The notes: generated by a model not told the origin, from the letters alone. DNA of 17,817 bases from Merdicola sp048393175 (GCA_048393175.1 DBFJJM010000035.1:1-17817); one strand, 5' to 3'. Positions 1-6,507 are shown, counted from the first letter of the stretch. A program made the numbers and translations.

Positions 1-63
1 TTTTATCCGCTTGCTCTTTAAAATGCCCCATCTTGAATAGAATCTGTCCATGCCTTTTTCCAA
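1..63 (-). CDS. 5' end of an unrecognised gene, cut by the window edge
   Basis: An open frame runs off the left edge on the minus strand. The best start is a TTG at 61-63, reading MEKGMDRFYSRW and then a basic stretch (KSKRIK). An AGAAAGG ribosome binding site at 73-79 lies nine bases before it. An ATG at 70-72 is in the same frame but touches the AGG, and the ATG at 49-51 is too far away. A good promoter lies just upstream at 148-177. Only about 21 codons are visible, so the product cannot be identified. It is listed because promoter, leader, binding site and open frame line up. Confidence 0.45.
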   Translation of the reverse strand, partial: MEKGMDRFYSRWGILKSKRIK

Positions 64-81
64 AATACTCATCCTTTCTGT

Positions 82-139
82 GCATCTTTTTGCCTACCCT
101 TTGAGCTACAGCTCGATGCTAATGTTATAAAATTAGGGT
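82..139 (-). promoter_or_regulatory. Possible structured 5' leader (pseudoknot-like)
   Basis: The untranslated leader between the promoter at 148-177 and the TTG start at 61-63 contains three pairings on the minus strand: ACCCT (135-139) with AGGGT (96-100), GAGC-TGTA-GCTC as a small hairpin (103-114), and GCATC (115-119) with GATGC (82-86). The first and third pairs interleave, as in an H-type pseudoknot, and the last arm ends just before the AGAAAGG ribosome binding site. The pairing is visible; any ligand or regulatory role is inference. It does not match a riboswitch class I can name. Confidence 0.3.
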
Positions 140-147
140 ATAAACCT

Positions 148-177
148 ATTATACCACTTTTCAGCATACTTTTTCAA
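148..177 (-). promoter_or_regulatory. Sigma-A-type promoter of the left-edge gene
   Basis: On the minus strand a -35 box TTGAAA (172-177) and a perfect -10 box TATAAT (148-153) are separated by 18 bases. Transcription would start near 141, giving a leader of about 78 bases. Confidence 0.7.
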
Positions 178-180
178 GCT

Positions 181-394
181 CAACTTATTGGTTGTCTAAT
201 TCTTTTACTATATAGTAGAAAAATACATACAAATAAAATTATCAGAAATGGAATAAAATAATTTTATTCTTGATATATTAGACTGTACTTTCCGAACAAT
301 TTCAAAAAATCTTTTATAAGACAGTCAAATCCCTGATGTCAAAACAATCAGGGATTGATAAAATGATTATACGTCTCATTAGCAGTAACAAGTA
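181..394. other. Intergenic region with inverted repeats, no gene seen
   Basis: No convincing coding frame is seen here. It holds an AT-only palindrome at 251-269 (nine-base arms GAATAAAAT/ATTTTATTC around one A), a distant pair GACTGT (281-286)/ACAGTC (321-326), and a strong hairpin at 328-356 listed separately. Confidence 0.5.
328..356 (-). terminator. Hairpin downstream of the accessory operon, probable terminator
   Basis: The arms AATCCCTGAT and ATCAGGGATT are ten bases long and perfectly complementary, with a nine-base loop. The hairpin lies about 40 bases after the stop of the 146-aa gene. The minus-strand sequence after it (TTGACTGTCTTATAAAAG) is only weakly U-rich, so termination may be inefficient. 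The position after the last operon gene supports the call. Confidence 0.5.
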
Positions 395-835
395 TTATTT
401 TTTAAAGAATCGTTTTATTTTAATCCATATTTTTTTATAAAATGGAATCCTTTCAATACGCATCAACATGCTATTAGTCTTTTTATTGTTTATCTTTTCT
501 TTTGATTGAAAGATATTACTTGAATCATACTTTTCTTCTAACATTTTTTGATATTCTTTTTCATTTTGTATATAAATATTTTTTAATCTTTGCTTCTCTT
601 TTTCTTCTTTACACCAATATTCTAAGTTTAACAATGCTATTATTGTAAGAGTATCTTCCTTTATACCTTGCTCTTTTATTGGAATATACGGATTGATATG
701 TGGTATATATTTTTCGCTCTTATTAGTTTCAAATAATTCTAATAATTTTTTTGGAATTTTACTTGTATATTTAGTTCCTATTAGTCCTAAAAACTCACAT
801 ATTTCGCTATATGTTTCTTTTGTATAACTACTCAA
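395..835 (-). CDS. Uncharacterised 146-aa helical protein, last gene of a three-gene operon
   Basis: The product is unrecognised. The start is TTG (833-835), chosen because an AGAAGG ribosome binding site at 843-848 lies seven bases upstream and no ATG is near. The protein is rich in Lys, Glu and Ile, with no signal peptide and no membrane segment. Its middle carries IPKKLLELF, then INPYIPIKEQ, then TIIALLNLEYWCKEEKEKQRL, a pattern I associate from memory with small hypothetical proteins common in uncultured gut Firmicutes. The last 20 residues are strongly basic (KKIWIKIKRFFKK). It begins 16 bases after the stop of the metallopeptidase-like gene, so it is almost certainly co-transcribed with it. 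No catalytic motif is visible. A partner or regulatory role for the upstream protein is possible but only inferred from gene order. Confidence 0.8.
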   Translation of the reverse strand: MSSYTKETYSEICEFLGLIGTKYTSKIPKKLLELFETNKSEKYIPHINPYIPIKEQGIKEDTLTIIALLNLEYWCKEEKEKQRLKNIYIQNEKEYQKMLEEKYDSSNIFQSKEKINNKKTNSMLMRIERIPFYKKIWIKIKRFFKK

Positions 836-842
836 TCCTACA

Positions 843-848
843 CCTTCT
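843..848 (-). promoter_or_regulatory. Ribosome binding site deciding a TTG start
   Basis: AGAAGG lies seven bases before the TTG at 833-835 and fixes this as the start of the 146-aa protein. Confidence 0.65.
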
Positions 849-851
849 TAA

Positions 852-2843
852 TTATTTATCTCTTCCATCTTCTAAATTATCTTGCTCTAATCCATAATCT
901 TTTTGCCCTGTCTGTGTTATATTGTTAAAAGCATCCTTTATTTTCCCTATTCTTGTTGTTTCTTCGGTTGCACTAACTGCACTTCTAACTAAATCATCTT
1001 GATAACCTTCTCTTGATTGATACGCCTCCATGTCAGCATATATTTGCTCTAGTTTTGCTAATTGCTTATTATACTCTACTACTAAGGGCTCTTCCTTCTG
1101 ATTAGATTTTAGTTTTTGTGGCAATTTGTCATTTATACACATATCATCTACTTTATTTATGACATCATTTAATGCCTCAAAATTTTCAGCACCGATAATA
1201 TCATAAAGGACTTTCATATCTCCAAATATTCTTGCTTGTAAAATAGGAGCTCTATATCTAGTCATGAATGTAGACAACATATCCTTAGTTATACTTGATG
1301 TATTGTATATTATACCATCTGCTGTGTCACTAATCTCTTCATAAACATGTTCTTTTGGCTCAAGTATATAAATTCCCTGCTTATGTAAAATCTGCATAGC
1401 TTCTATTGCCAAAATATCTGTAATATTTTCATTTAATCTCTCATATTTTCGTTTTTGAATATCATATGGATTTGCAGAAAATACATCTTGCCCGATACCA
1501 TCAAACCCTGTTCTTAAAGCTATTCCCCAAATTCCCTCTGCTTCTATAACATGACTAATTTCATGCAACATATAAAAATCCAATACACCTCTATCTTCAC
1601 CTCTTACAGTATAATAAAATACTGGAAAAAAATCTTCATTATCAGACCTGCCCTTTATACATACTTCTTTATTCCTTACTACACTATACATGCTACCTCT
1701 AGCAGATGGAGTATCATCAAAATTTTTCATATTTCTTATAAAGTCTGGACTACCTTGAATAAAGTTTTCTTGAAATTCTTTATATCTTTCTATTCTAAAT
1801 TGACTTATTTTCTCTACTAGTTTAACGGGAGGCACTAATTCCATAATGCCCTCTTGTTGCAAGCAATTATTATACAAATCTTTGTTACTATAAAAATCTG
1901 AAGCATTCTTGTCCACAACACCCAACCTTTTAAAATACTGTAACCTATACCACAAAATCTTGTCTTTGTCCCTTTGGTTAACTGATGAATCTCTCAATTT
2001 ATTTTCATCTTCTTGTGAAAAATATTCAACATATAACTTCATTCCCATATCAGTGCCCAAAAACAGTTCACTTTTCTCTTCTACGGTAGAACATTTACGG
2101 TCTAAAAATTTTTTTATGCTACGAGGTAAATAATTCCTCTTGAATGGAAACATACCTTTTGAAATTTGCTCATATAACATAAGTCTTTGTTGTTTATGTA
2201 AGTTATCTCTTCTCTTTGTTTCGTCATCCACATATTGTTGATATGGTGCTATTTGTTGAGATTGTTTATAACTTTCATATTCTTCTAATAGTTGCTCATG
2301 TATTTGCAAATACCCTTCGATTCTCCTTAAAAGTTCTTTGTATTCATCCGTTTCACAAAATTCTTGAAATGTTCCCTCTGTAATTGGCGTATGAGCTTTT
2401 CCTCTTAAAAAATTTATAAATTTGATACGGCCATCTTTAATTCTTTCTAGATTTGGTCTTTCCTTTTCTTTTGGAGGATACCATGCTTTCATTCCTACTG
2501 GGTCATGTTTCTTATCTGAATTTATACCCTCGTAAGACCCACCAATATATTCTTGTAGTAAGGCATTCGTATCTTCATCTAAATCTTCGGCAAGACTTCT
2601 TCCTTGATATTTACTTACATCAATTCCTATTTCCTGTAAAAATTTAATTCCAAGTTCTTTTTGTTTACACGTTTCTAAAAAATTTATATACTTACCAATG
2701 CCATCGACATTATTATACATAATATAGCAAATTCGACTCATCCTTTTTTCTATAACATCTCTATATTCCGTTCCATAAACTTTTGTGTAAGCATCTATTA
2801 TGTCTGCAATCCTAGATTGAATATTAATATCTAACAGATTCAT
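852..2843 (-). CDS. Large uncharacterised protein with a gluzincin-type zinc peptidase signature
   Basis: This is a 663-aa soluble protein with no signal peptide or membrane segment. At residues 427-431 it has HEISH, followed by NENITD at 471-476. An HExxH pair plus a downstream Glu in an NExxTD context about 40 residues later is the zinc site of gluzincin metallopeptidases: H427, H431 and E472 as ligands, E428 as catalytic base. The preceding strand VLDFYMLHEISH fits the usual active-site helix. Residues 1-400 match no family I recognise and contain charged helical stretches (about 165-225). The tail after 580 is polar and coiled-coil-like. The start ATG overlaps the stop of the upstream gene (ATGA at 2840-2843), and a GGAG lies eight bases before it, so translation is coupled. 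Peptidase activity is inferred; substrate is unknown. Confidence 0.8.
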   Translation of the reverse strand: MNLLDINIQSRIADIIDAYTKVYGTEYRDVIEKRMSRICYIMYNNVDGIGKYINFLETCKQKELGIKFLQEIGIDVSKYQGRSLAEDLDEDTNALLQEYIGGSYEGINSDKKHDPVGMKAWYPPKEKERPNLERIKDGRIKFINFLRGKAHTPITEGTFQEFCETDEYKELLRRIEGYLQIHEQLLEEYESYKQSQQIAPYQQYVDDETKRRDNLHKQQRLMLYEQISKGMFPFKRNYLPRSIKKFLDRKCSTVEEKSELFLGTDMGMKLYVEYFSQEDENKLRDSSVNQRDKDKILWYRLQYFKRLGVVDKNASDFYSNKDLYNNCLQQEGIMELVPPVKLVEKISQFRIERYKEFQENFIQGSPDFIRNMKNFDDTPSARGSMYSVVRNKEVCIKGRSDNEDFFPVFYYTVRGEDRGVLDFYMLHEISHVIEAEGIWGIALRTGFDGIGQDVFSANPYDIQKRKYERLNENITDILAIEAMQILHKQGIYILEPKEHVYEEISDTADGIIYNTSSITKDMLSTFMTRYRAPILQARIFGDMKVLYDIIGAENFEALNDVINKVDDMCINDKLPQKLKSNQKEEPLVVEYNKQLAKLEQIYADMEAYQSREGYQDDLVRSAVSATEETTRIGKIKDAFNNITQTGQKDYGLEQDNLEDGRDK

Positions 2844-3229
2844 ATTTCACTCTCCAACATTTTATTTATAATTTCATATTTTATTTTATCTAAATATTCA
2901 AAGTTAATTGGAGAATCATTTTTTCCATAGTAATGTTTTCTATCACCATTTTTATAGGTAATTACTAATTGCCACTCCATACCATCTATGATGTTATCTT
3001 TTACATATTTATTTTCCCACCCTTCAATAATCCTAAATAATTTATCAAAATATTTCATCACTACTTCATCATCGACATTCATTATTTTAAGCTTTTTCCT
3101 AGAATCTGAATACAGATTATCACTATATTTTAGTGTATTTCTATCATCATCTATCTCTAATTGAAAATATTCTCGTATAGATAACATTAACTTCTTTTCA
3201 TACATAACATTTTTAATATCTTTAAACAA
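2840..3229 (-). CDS. Uncharacterised 129-aa protein, first gene of the accessory operon
   Basis: This small soluble protein is of unknown function. The start is TTG at 3227-3229, set by a perfect AGGAGG nine bases upstream; the first in-frame ATG (codon 9) has no binding site. The N-terminal half is charged and probably helical. The C-terminal half has a strand-like pattern WQLVITYKNGDRKHYYGKND followed by PINFEYLDK. From memory this W-x-L-x-I-x-Y-x-x-G...Y-x-G-x-N-x-x-P-x-N-F pattern occurs in many small Firmicute proteins without assigned function. It has a consensus promoter 39 bases upstream, and its stop overlaps the start of the peptidase-like gene by four bases. Its place as first gene with coupled translation suggests it acts with that protein, but no role can be read from the sequence. 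Confidence 0.8.
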   Translation of the reverse strand: MFKDIKNVMYEKKLMLSIREYFQLEIDDDRNTLKYSDNLYSDSRKKLKIMNVDDEVVMKYFDKLFRIIEGWENKYVKDNIIDGMEWQLVITYKNGDRKHYYGKNDSPINFEYLDKIKYEIINKMLESEI

Positions 3230-3238
3230 GAAGCGGTT

Positions 3239-3244
3239 CCTCCT
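3239..3244 (-). promoter_or_regulatory. Perfect ribosome binding site deciding a TTG start
   Basis: AGGAGG lies nine bases before the TTG at 3227-3229 and is the reason for choosing that codon for the 129-aa protein. Confidence 0.75.
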
Positions 3245-3267
3245 ATTCGTAAATTTTTATTAACGAA

Positions 3268-3296
3268 ATTATAAAATAATTAACAAAAAAATGCAA
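3268..3296 (-). promoter_or_regulatory. Sigma-A-type promoter of the three-gene accessory operon
   Basis: On the minus strand TTGCAT (3291-3296) and TATAAT (3268-3273) are separated by exactly 17 bases. It sits just after a terminator (3311-3349), so the operon 3229 to 395 is an independent transcription unit. Confidence 0.75.
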
Positions 3297-3310
3297 TAAA
3301 CAAATAAAAA

Positions 3311-3349
3311 GCTCTTTAAACTTGCTTTTAAAGGACAAGCGTAAAGAGC
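3311..3349 (-). terminator. Intrinsic terminator (second of a tandem pair)
   Basis: On the minus strand GCTCTTTA (3342-3349) pairs with TAAAGAGC (3311-3318). The interior includes a further CTTG/CAAG pairing, and the hairpin is followed by TTTTTATTTG. It separates the HD-like gene from the accessory operon. Confidence 0.7.
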
Positions 3350-3397
3350 AATTAAGAAACATCGAAAAGACGAATCCTTTTGTCATAAAGAAAAGAA

Positions 3398-3430
3398 AGC
3401 AAAACTCCTCTTAAAAAATAAAGTTTTGCT
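3398..3430 (-). terminator. Intrinsic terminator after the HD-like gene
   Basis: The arms AGCAAAACT (3422-3430 on the minus strand) and AGTTTTGCT (3398-3406) form a nine-base stem with a 15-base loop, followed by TTCTTTTC on the minus strand. It begins four bases after the stop codon of the HD-like gene. Confidence 0.75.
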
Positions 3431-3433
3431 ATT

Positions 3434-4009
3434 TTATCGGATTTGTTCTTGTTTATCTTTTGACATTTTTTCTTGAGAAAATCGCTCTTCTCCATAAGAA
3501 TTTCTTATTAAAGCAATTAAACCTGTTTCAATGCCTTCTTCTTGTAAAAAGTTGGCTACTTCTTCCCATGATTTTGCCGCAGCTTTTTTCTCTCCCCTAA
3601 AAAACCTTTCTTGCTCAGTAGCACTACAAATTTCTGCTACTTTTATTATTTGTGCTAATCGATTTGGATATTCTCCTTTTGAATGCCCACGAATAATTTG
3701 TTCTTGCTTTGTTGTTAATGCCACTTTCCACTCTCTTAGCATTTCTACTGAAAGTGCACCGTGCTCACGGTTTAATGTTATTGCCTCTGGATGCTCTTTC
3801 CAATTTAAAGAATAAATATGACAAATACTAGGATGCATCTCTCCTACATTCATCACAAAAGCAAGAGTTGCTGCTTCATTTGGGTCAAGATTCCCTCCTG
3901 CTTTTTGGTCTTCTTGTACGATTTGTTTTACAATATCCGCTATTCTTTGTTCTTTTTCAGGATGCCTTAAATGTTTTTGTATCATAATTTGTTGCTCTTT
4001 TGTAAACAT
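3434..4009 (-). CDS. Degenerate HD-domain-like protein (191 aa)
   Basis: The protein resembles an HD phosphohydrolase domain in layout but lacks its metal-binding core. AFVMNVGEMH at residues 50-59 aligns with the LLHDIGK-type motif, with Met53 and Asn54 in place of His-Asp. EHGALSVEMLREW (82-94) matches the second His segment (H83). IIRGHSKGEYPNRLAQIIKVAEIC (105-128) matches the IxxHHE...VAD segment with Glu126 in place of Asp. ERFFRGEKKAA (134-144) matches the usual ER-Y-R-A run. It is soluble, with a polar tail. The ATG is supported by AGAAGG five bases upstream, and a TTGAAA-17-TATAAT promoter precedes it. It is transcribed alone. I infer a non-catalytic, perhaps nucleotide-sensing or scaffolding, HD relative; the fold assignment is by pattern only. 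Confidence 0.75.
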   Translation of the reverse strand: MFTKEQQIMIQKHLRHPEKEQRIADIVKQIVQEDQKAGGNLDPNEAATLAFVMNVGEMHPSICHIYSLNWKEHPEAITLNREHGALSVEMLREWKVALTTKQEQIIRGHSKGEYPNRLAQIIKVAEICSATEQERFFRGEKKAAAKSWEEVANFLQEEGIETGLIALIRNSYGEERFSQEKMSKDKQEQIR

Positions 4010-4041
4010 TTTTACCTTCTTTTTTAATCCTTCTTTATTTT

Positions 4042-4070
4042 ATTATATTTCTTTTTTCTTATCTTTTCAA
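4042..4070 (-). promoter_or_regulatory. Sigma-A-type promoter of the HD-like gene
   Basis: On the minus strand TTGAAA (4065-4070) and TATAAT (4042-4047) are separated by 17 bases, placing the start of transcription about 25 bases before the ATG at 4009. Confidence 0.75.
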
Positions 4071-4072
4071 TA

Positions 4073-4101
4073 GTGACATATTTTTAAGATGGCTTCATAT
4101 A
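4073..4101 (+). promoter_or_regulatory. Weak candidate promoter for the DUF368 gene
   Basis: GTGACA (4073-4078) and CATATA (4096-4101) are 17 bases apart on the plus strand. The -10 box is poor. If it is used, the RNA would begin at about 4108, inside the left arm of the long hairpin at 4105-4207. Confidence 0.3.
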
Positions 4102-4104
4102 GAT

Positions 4105-4207
4105 AAAATAAGGGATATACTATACAATCTCTATTGTAAACTTGATACTAAAGAAATCTTTCTTTGTTCTTTTTATTTTAGAGGTTGTATGGTATATCCC
4201 TTATTTT
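4105..4207 (+). promoter_or_regulatory. Long hairpin with T-run in the DUF368 leader (terminator or attenuator)
   Basis: The arms 4105-4127 and 4185-4207 are complementary over about 23 bases, with a single G-U wobble in RNA. They enclose a 57-base loop and are followed by an unbroken T-run to 4210 on the plus strand. The AGGAG of the DUF368 gene follows at 4215-4219. The shape is that of an intrinsic terminator placed inside a 5' leader. It could attenuate the gene, end a small upstream RNA, or be a remnant of a small inverted-repeat element. Confidence 0.55.
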
Positions 4208-4226
4208 TTTGTTTAGGAGTTATTGT

Positions 4227-5036
4227 ATGTTTACCATTCTTTCTGATTATTTAAAAGGAATTGCTATTGGGGCAGGAGCCATTTTGCCAGGAATTAGTAG
4301 TGGTGTTTTTTGTGTTATCTTTGGCATTTATGAAAAATTATTAAATAGCGTACTTCACTTTTTTCAAGACTGGAAGAAACATTTTCGCTTTTTACTTCCT
4401 CTTGTTTTAGGAGGAGTAACAGGTATCGTTTTATTAGGAAATGTCTTGCAATATCTTTTTTCCTATTATCCCTCTTATACCAAATTTGCCTTTTTAGGAT
4501 TTATTATAGGAACAATTCCAGCTCTATTTAAACAAGTACATCAAAAGAAAAGCTTCCGTTTACATTATTTACTCTACTTGTTTGCTACTTTTTTATTAGC
4601 TCTTTTTTTACTCTTTTTAGAAAGAATGTTCACTATTAATGAAGAAATTTATTGTATGAGTACCTTTTCTTTTTCCTTCTTAGTTTTTGCTGGCTTTATT
4701 ATGAGTGCAGGAGTAGTCATTCCTGGCGTTAGTAGTACTGTTCTACTCCTGTTATTAGGAGTTTATCAAACTTATTTAGCGGCAGTATCAAATCTTAATT
4801 TATCGATTTTAGTTCCTATGTTAATTGGTCTGATACTAGGTGGTCTTTTATTAATGAAACTTATTCAAGTTCTTTTAACTAATTATCCTTGTCAAACCTA
4901 TTATGCTATTATTGGATTTGTGCTAGGCTCTCTTCCCATTCTTTTTCCTAGCTTTCACCTTGACATACCAAGCCTAATTGGGCTACTTTTATTTGGAGCT
5001 TGTTTTTTAACAGCACATATACTAGAAAAAGAATAG
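4227..5036 (+). CDS. DUF368-family polytopic membrane protein (probable undecaprenyl-phosphate translocase)
   Basis: This is a 269-aa membrane protein with about eight hydrophobic segments. It shows the two halves typical of DUF368: KGIAIGAGAILPGISSGVF near the N-terminus (PGISSG at 21-26) and the related SAGVVIPGVSSTV in the second half, i.e. an internal duplication. DUF368 members (PopT) have been reported as undecaprenyl-phosphate translocases that return the lipid carrier across the membrane for cell-wall synthesis. Applying that here is inference from family membership. I start at the ATG at 4227 because AGGAG lies seven bases upstream and the protein then begins as the family does; the frame extends further upstream to 4185, but that lies inside the hairpin arm. 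The gene stands alone, divergent from the HD-like gene and convergent with the U32 gene. Confidence 0.85.
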   Translation: MFTILSDYLKGIAIGAGAILPGISSGVFCVIFGIYEKLLNSVLHFFQDWKKHFRFLLPLVLGGVTGIVLLGNVLQYLFSYYPSYTKFAFLGFIIGTIPALFKQVHQKKSFRLHYLLYLFATFLLALFLLFLERMFTINEEIYCMSTFSFSFLVFAGFIMSAGVVIPGVSSTVLLLLLGVYQTYLAAVSNLNLSILVPMLIGLILGGLLLMKLIQVLLTNYPCQTYYAIIGFVLGSLPILFPSFHLDIPSLIGLLLFGACFLTAHILEKE

Positions 5037-5056
5037 AACCTCTCTATTCTTTTTCT
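5024..5056. terminator. Probable terminator between the convergent DUF368 and U32 genes
   Basis: AGAAAAAGAATAG (5024-5036) pairs perfectly with CTATTCTTTTTCT (5044-5056) around a seven-base loop. The left arm includes the stop codon of the DUF368 gene. The U-rich right arm suits plus-strand termination, and the same hairpin lies 24 bases past the stop of the minus-strand U32 gene, so it may serve both. Confidence 0.6.
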
Positions 5057-5079
5057 CTACTGTATTTCTTTTTCTTTGT

Positions 5080-6309
5080 TTATTTCTTTCTTCGAATCAT
5101 CCAATTTTCTTTACATTCTATTGGTAAATGTAATTTTACTTTTTGCCCTAATTTACCAGGATTGATACACGAAATTTCTTGTTCCGTCTCTTCTTCCCAT
5201 AAATTTTCAATGGTAAAGCAAAACGGTTTTATCTCTCCTGGTATAACTATTTCTAATGTATCTCCTACACTTAATTTATTTCGTATTTCTATAGTAGATT
5301 TTTCTTTTGTATAGCAAACTACTTTTCCACCAAATTCATAATCTGGGTTATATTGTTTTCCTTCATATTCTTGGCAATCTTTATTATCCCTATCATTAAA
5401 GTAAAAAGTAGTGAGTCCTCTTGTCTTTGTTTTTTCTAGTTCTGTTTGGTATTTTTCTGGGTCATACTTTTCTGGAGCTTTTAAATAGTCATCTATGGCT
5501 GTACGATAAGTATTAATTACTGTTGCTAAATAGTATTCTGTTTTAAGTCTTCCTTCTATTTTTAGGCTATCTACTCCCATGTTAATAATTTCTGGCAGCT
5601 CTTTTATTAAGCATAAATCTTTCGAAGAAAAGATATAGGTCCCTTTTTCATCTTGCTCAATTGGCATTAAATTACCCGGATGATTCTTTTCTTCTGCATA
5701 AAGTTCAAAAGCCCATCTACAACTTTGAGCACAATCTCCTAAATTAGCACTACGAGAAGCCAAAAAATCACTTAAAAAGCATCTTCCAGAATAACTAAAG
5801 CAAATTGCTCCATGAACAAATAGTTCTATCTCTAAATCTTTTGGTTTATGCTCCATCATATATTGAATTTGTTTTTTGTTCAATTCCCTTGCTAAAATAA
5901 TTCTCTTAGCACCATTATGATACCAAAATTCACTAGAATGCAAGCTTACTGTATTAGCTTGTGTACTAATATGAATTGGAATAGTAGGAGCCACTTTTTT
6001 AACTTCTTCTAACACTCCTCCATCAGATACAATAATTCCATCTACCTTATTTTCTTGTAAAATTTGTGCTTGCTTTTTTATCTGTTCATATGTCTCATCC
6101 CAAGCAAAAATATTCATTGCTGCATAGACTTTTCTATTAATAGAGTGTGCATACTGTATCGTTCTAATTAAATCATCTTCTTCCACTTGCACACGAGAAC
6201 GTAAAGATAAGTTTTTCGTTCCCATATATACCGCATCTGCTCCATAAAGAAAGGCAATTTTTGCTTTTTCAAAAGACCCTGCTGGTGCTAATAATTCTGG
6301 TTTCTTCAT
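5080..6309 (-). CDS. U32-family protein, probable tRNA U34 hydroxylation factor (TrhP-type)
   Basis: This is a 409-aa protein of the U32 'collagenase-like peptidase' family. The N-terminal barrel starts with ELLAPAGSFEKAKIAFLYGADAVYMG (5-30), and the family signature ELFVHGAICFSYSGRCFLS spans 162-180. Cysteines 170, 177, 193 and 233 match the conserved cysteines that bind an iron-sulfur cluster in characterised RlhA/TrhP members; Cys197 is extra. In B. subtilis and E. coli, U32 proteins hydroxylate U34 of tRNAs to ho5U. The C-terminal part (about 330-409) fits the beta-barrel domain of long U32 proteins. The ATG has AAGGAG upstream and a TTGTGA-17-TATACT promoter. B. subtilis has two adjacent U32 genes beside trmR; here only one is seen, with a TrmR-like gene about 3.4 kb away. 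The family call is firm; the substrate is inferred. Confidence 0.88.
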   Translation of the reverse strand: MKKPELLAPAGSFEKAKIAFLYGADAVYMGTKNLSLRSRVQVEEDDLIRTIQYAHSINRKVYAAMNIFAWDETYEQIKKQAQILQENKVDGIIVSDGGVLEEVKKVAPTIPIHISTQANTVSLHSSEFWYHNGAKRIILARELNKKQIQYMMEHKPKDLEIELFVHGAICFSYSGRCFLSDFLASRSANLGDCAQSCRWAFELYAEEKNHPGNLMPIEQDEKGTYIFSSKDLCLIKELPEIINMGVDSLKIEGRLKTEYYLATVINTYRTAIDDYLKAPEKYDPEKYQTELEKTKTRGLTTFYFNDRDNKDCQEYEGKQYNPDYEFGGKVVCYTKEKSTIEIRNKLSVGDTLEIVIPGEIKPFCFTIENLWEEETEQEISCINPGKLGQKVKLHLPIECKENWMIRRKK

Positions 6310-6343
6310 TTTTCTTCTCCTTTTTTTGTTACTCTACCTTTTT

Positions 6344-6372
6344 AGTATACCATAAATAAACTATTCTCACAA
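6344..6372 (-). promoter_or_regulatory. Promoter of the U32 gene
   Basis: On the minus strand TTGTGA (6367-6372) and TATACT (6344-6349) are separated by 17 bases, with a TGG just before the -10 box (extended -10). Confidence 0.7.
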
Positions 6373-6404
6373 TTGTTTCATTTTTCTCTTACTCTGTTTT
6401 TGAT

Positions 6405-6451
6405 ATATAAATCCCCCTTGTAAATAGACAAGGAGGGATTTATATTTTTTT
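6405..6451 (+). terminator. Strong terminator-like hairpin in plus orientation
   Basis: The arms 6405-6421 and 6428-6445 pair over about 17 bases with one bulge and contain a CCCCC/GGAGGG core. A run of seven T follows on the plus strand (6445-6451). On the minus strand the sequence after the hairpin is ATATATCAAAAAC, which is not U-rich. Both flanking genes are on minus, so the orientation is unexpected. It may still stop transcripts of the ThyX-like gene imperfectly. Confidence 0.55.
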
Positions 6452-6507
6452 AATGTTTATAATTCTAACTTTTTTCTCAATGCGAAAAACCAAGCTAAAA
6501 ATAGTCT

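Noticed and set aside
82..119. tRNA-like stretch on the minus strand (TGTAGCTCAAAGGGTAGGC, similar to a D-arm)
   Set aside because: No acceptor stem, anticodon stem or TTC loop can be drawn around it, and the segment fits better as a structured leader.
70..121. Resemblance of GCACAG...AAAGG to a cyclic di-GMP-I riboswitch
   Set aside because: Only short strings match; the conserved GACGCAAAGC segment and the second stem are absent.
1551..2647. Plus-strand open frames inside the peptidase-like gene
   Set aside because: They lie opposite a coupled, promoter-driven gene, have no ribosome binding sites and give low-complexity Phe/Ser/Tyr-rich translations typical of antisense shadows.
4105..4207. 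A MITE-like mobile element made by the 23-base inverted repeats
   Set aside because: No target-site duplication is visible and there is no second copy in the window; the T-run and position before a gene favour a terminator or attenuator.
4185..4226. Longer start of the DUF368 protein at 4185
   Set aside because: It would begin inside the hairpin arm with no binding site, and the added residues do not resemble the family.
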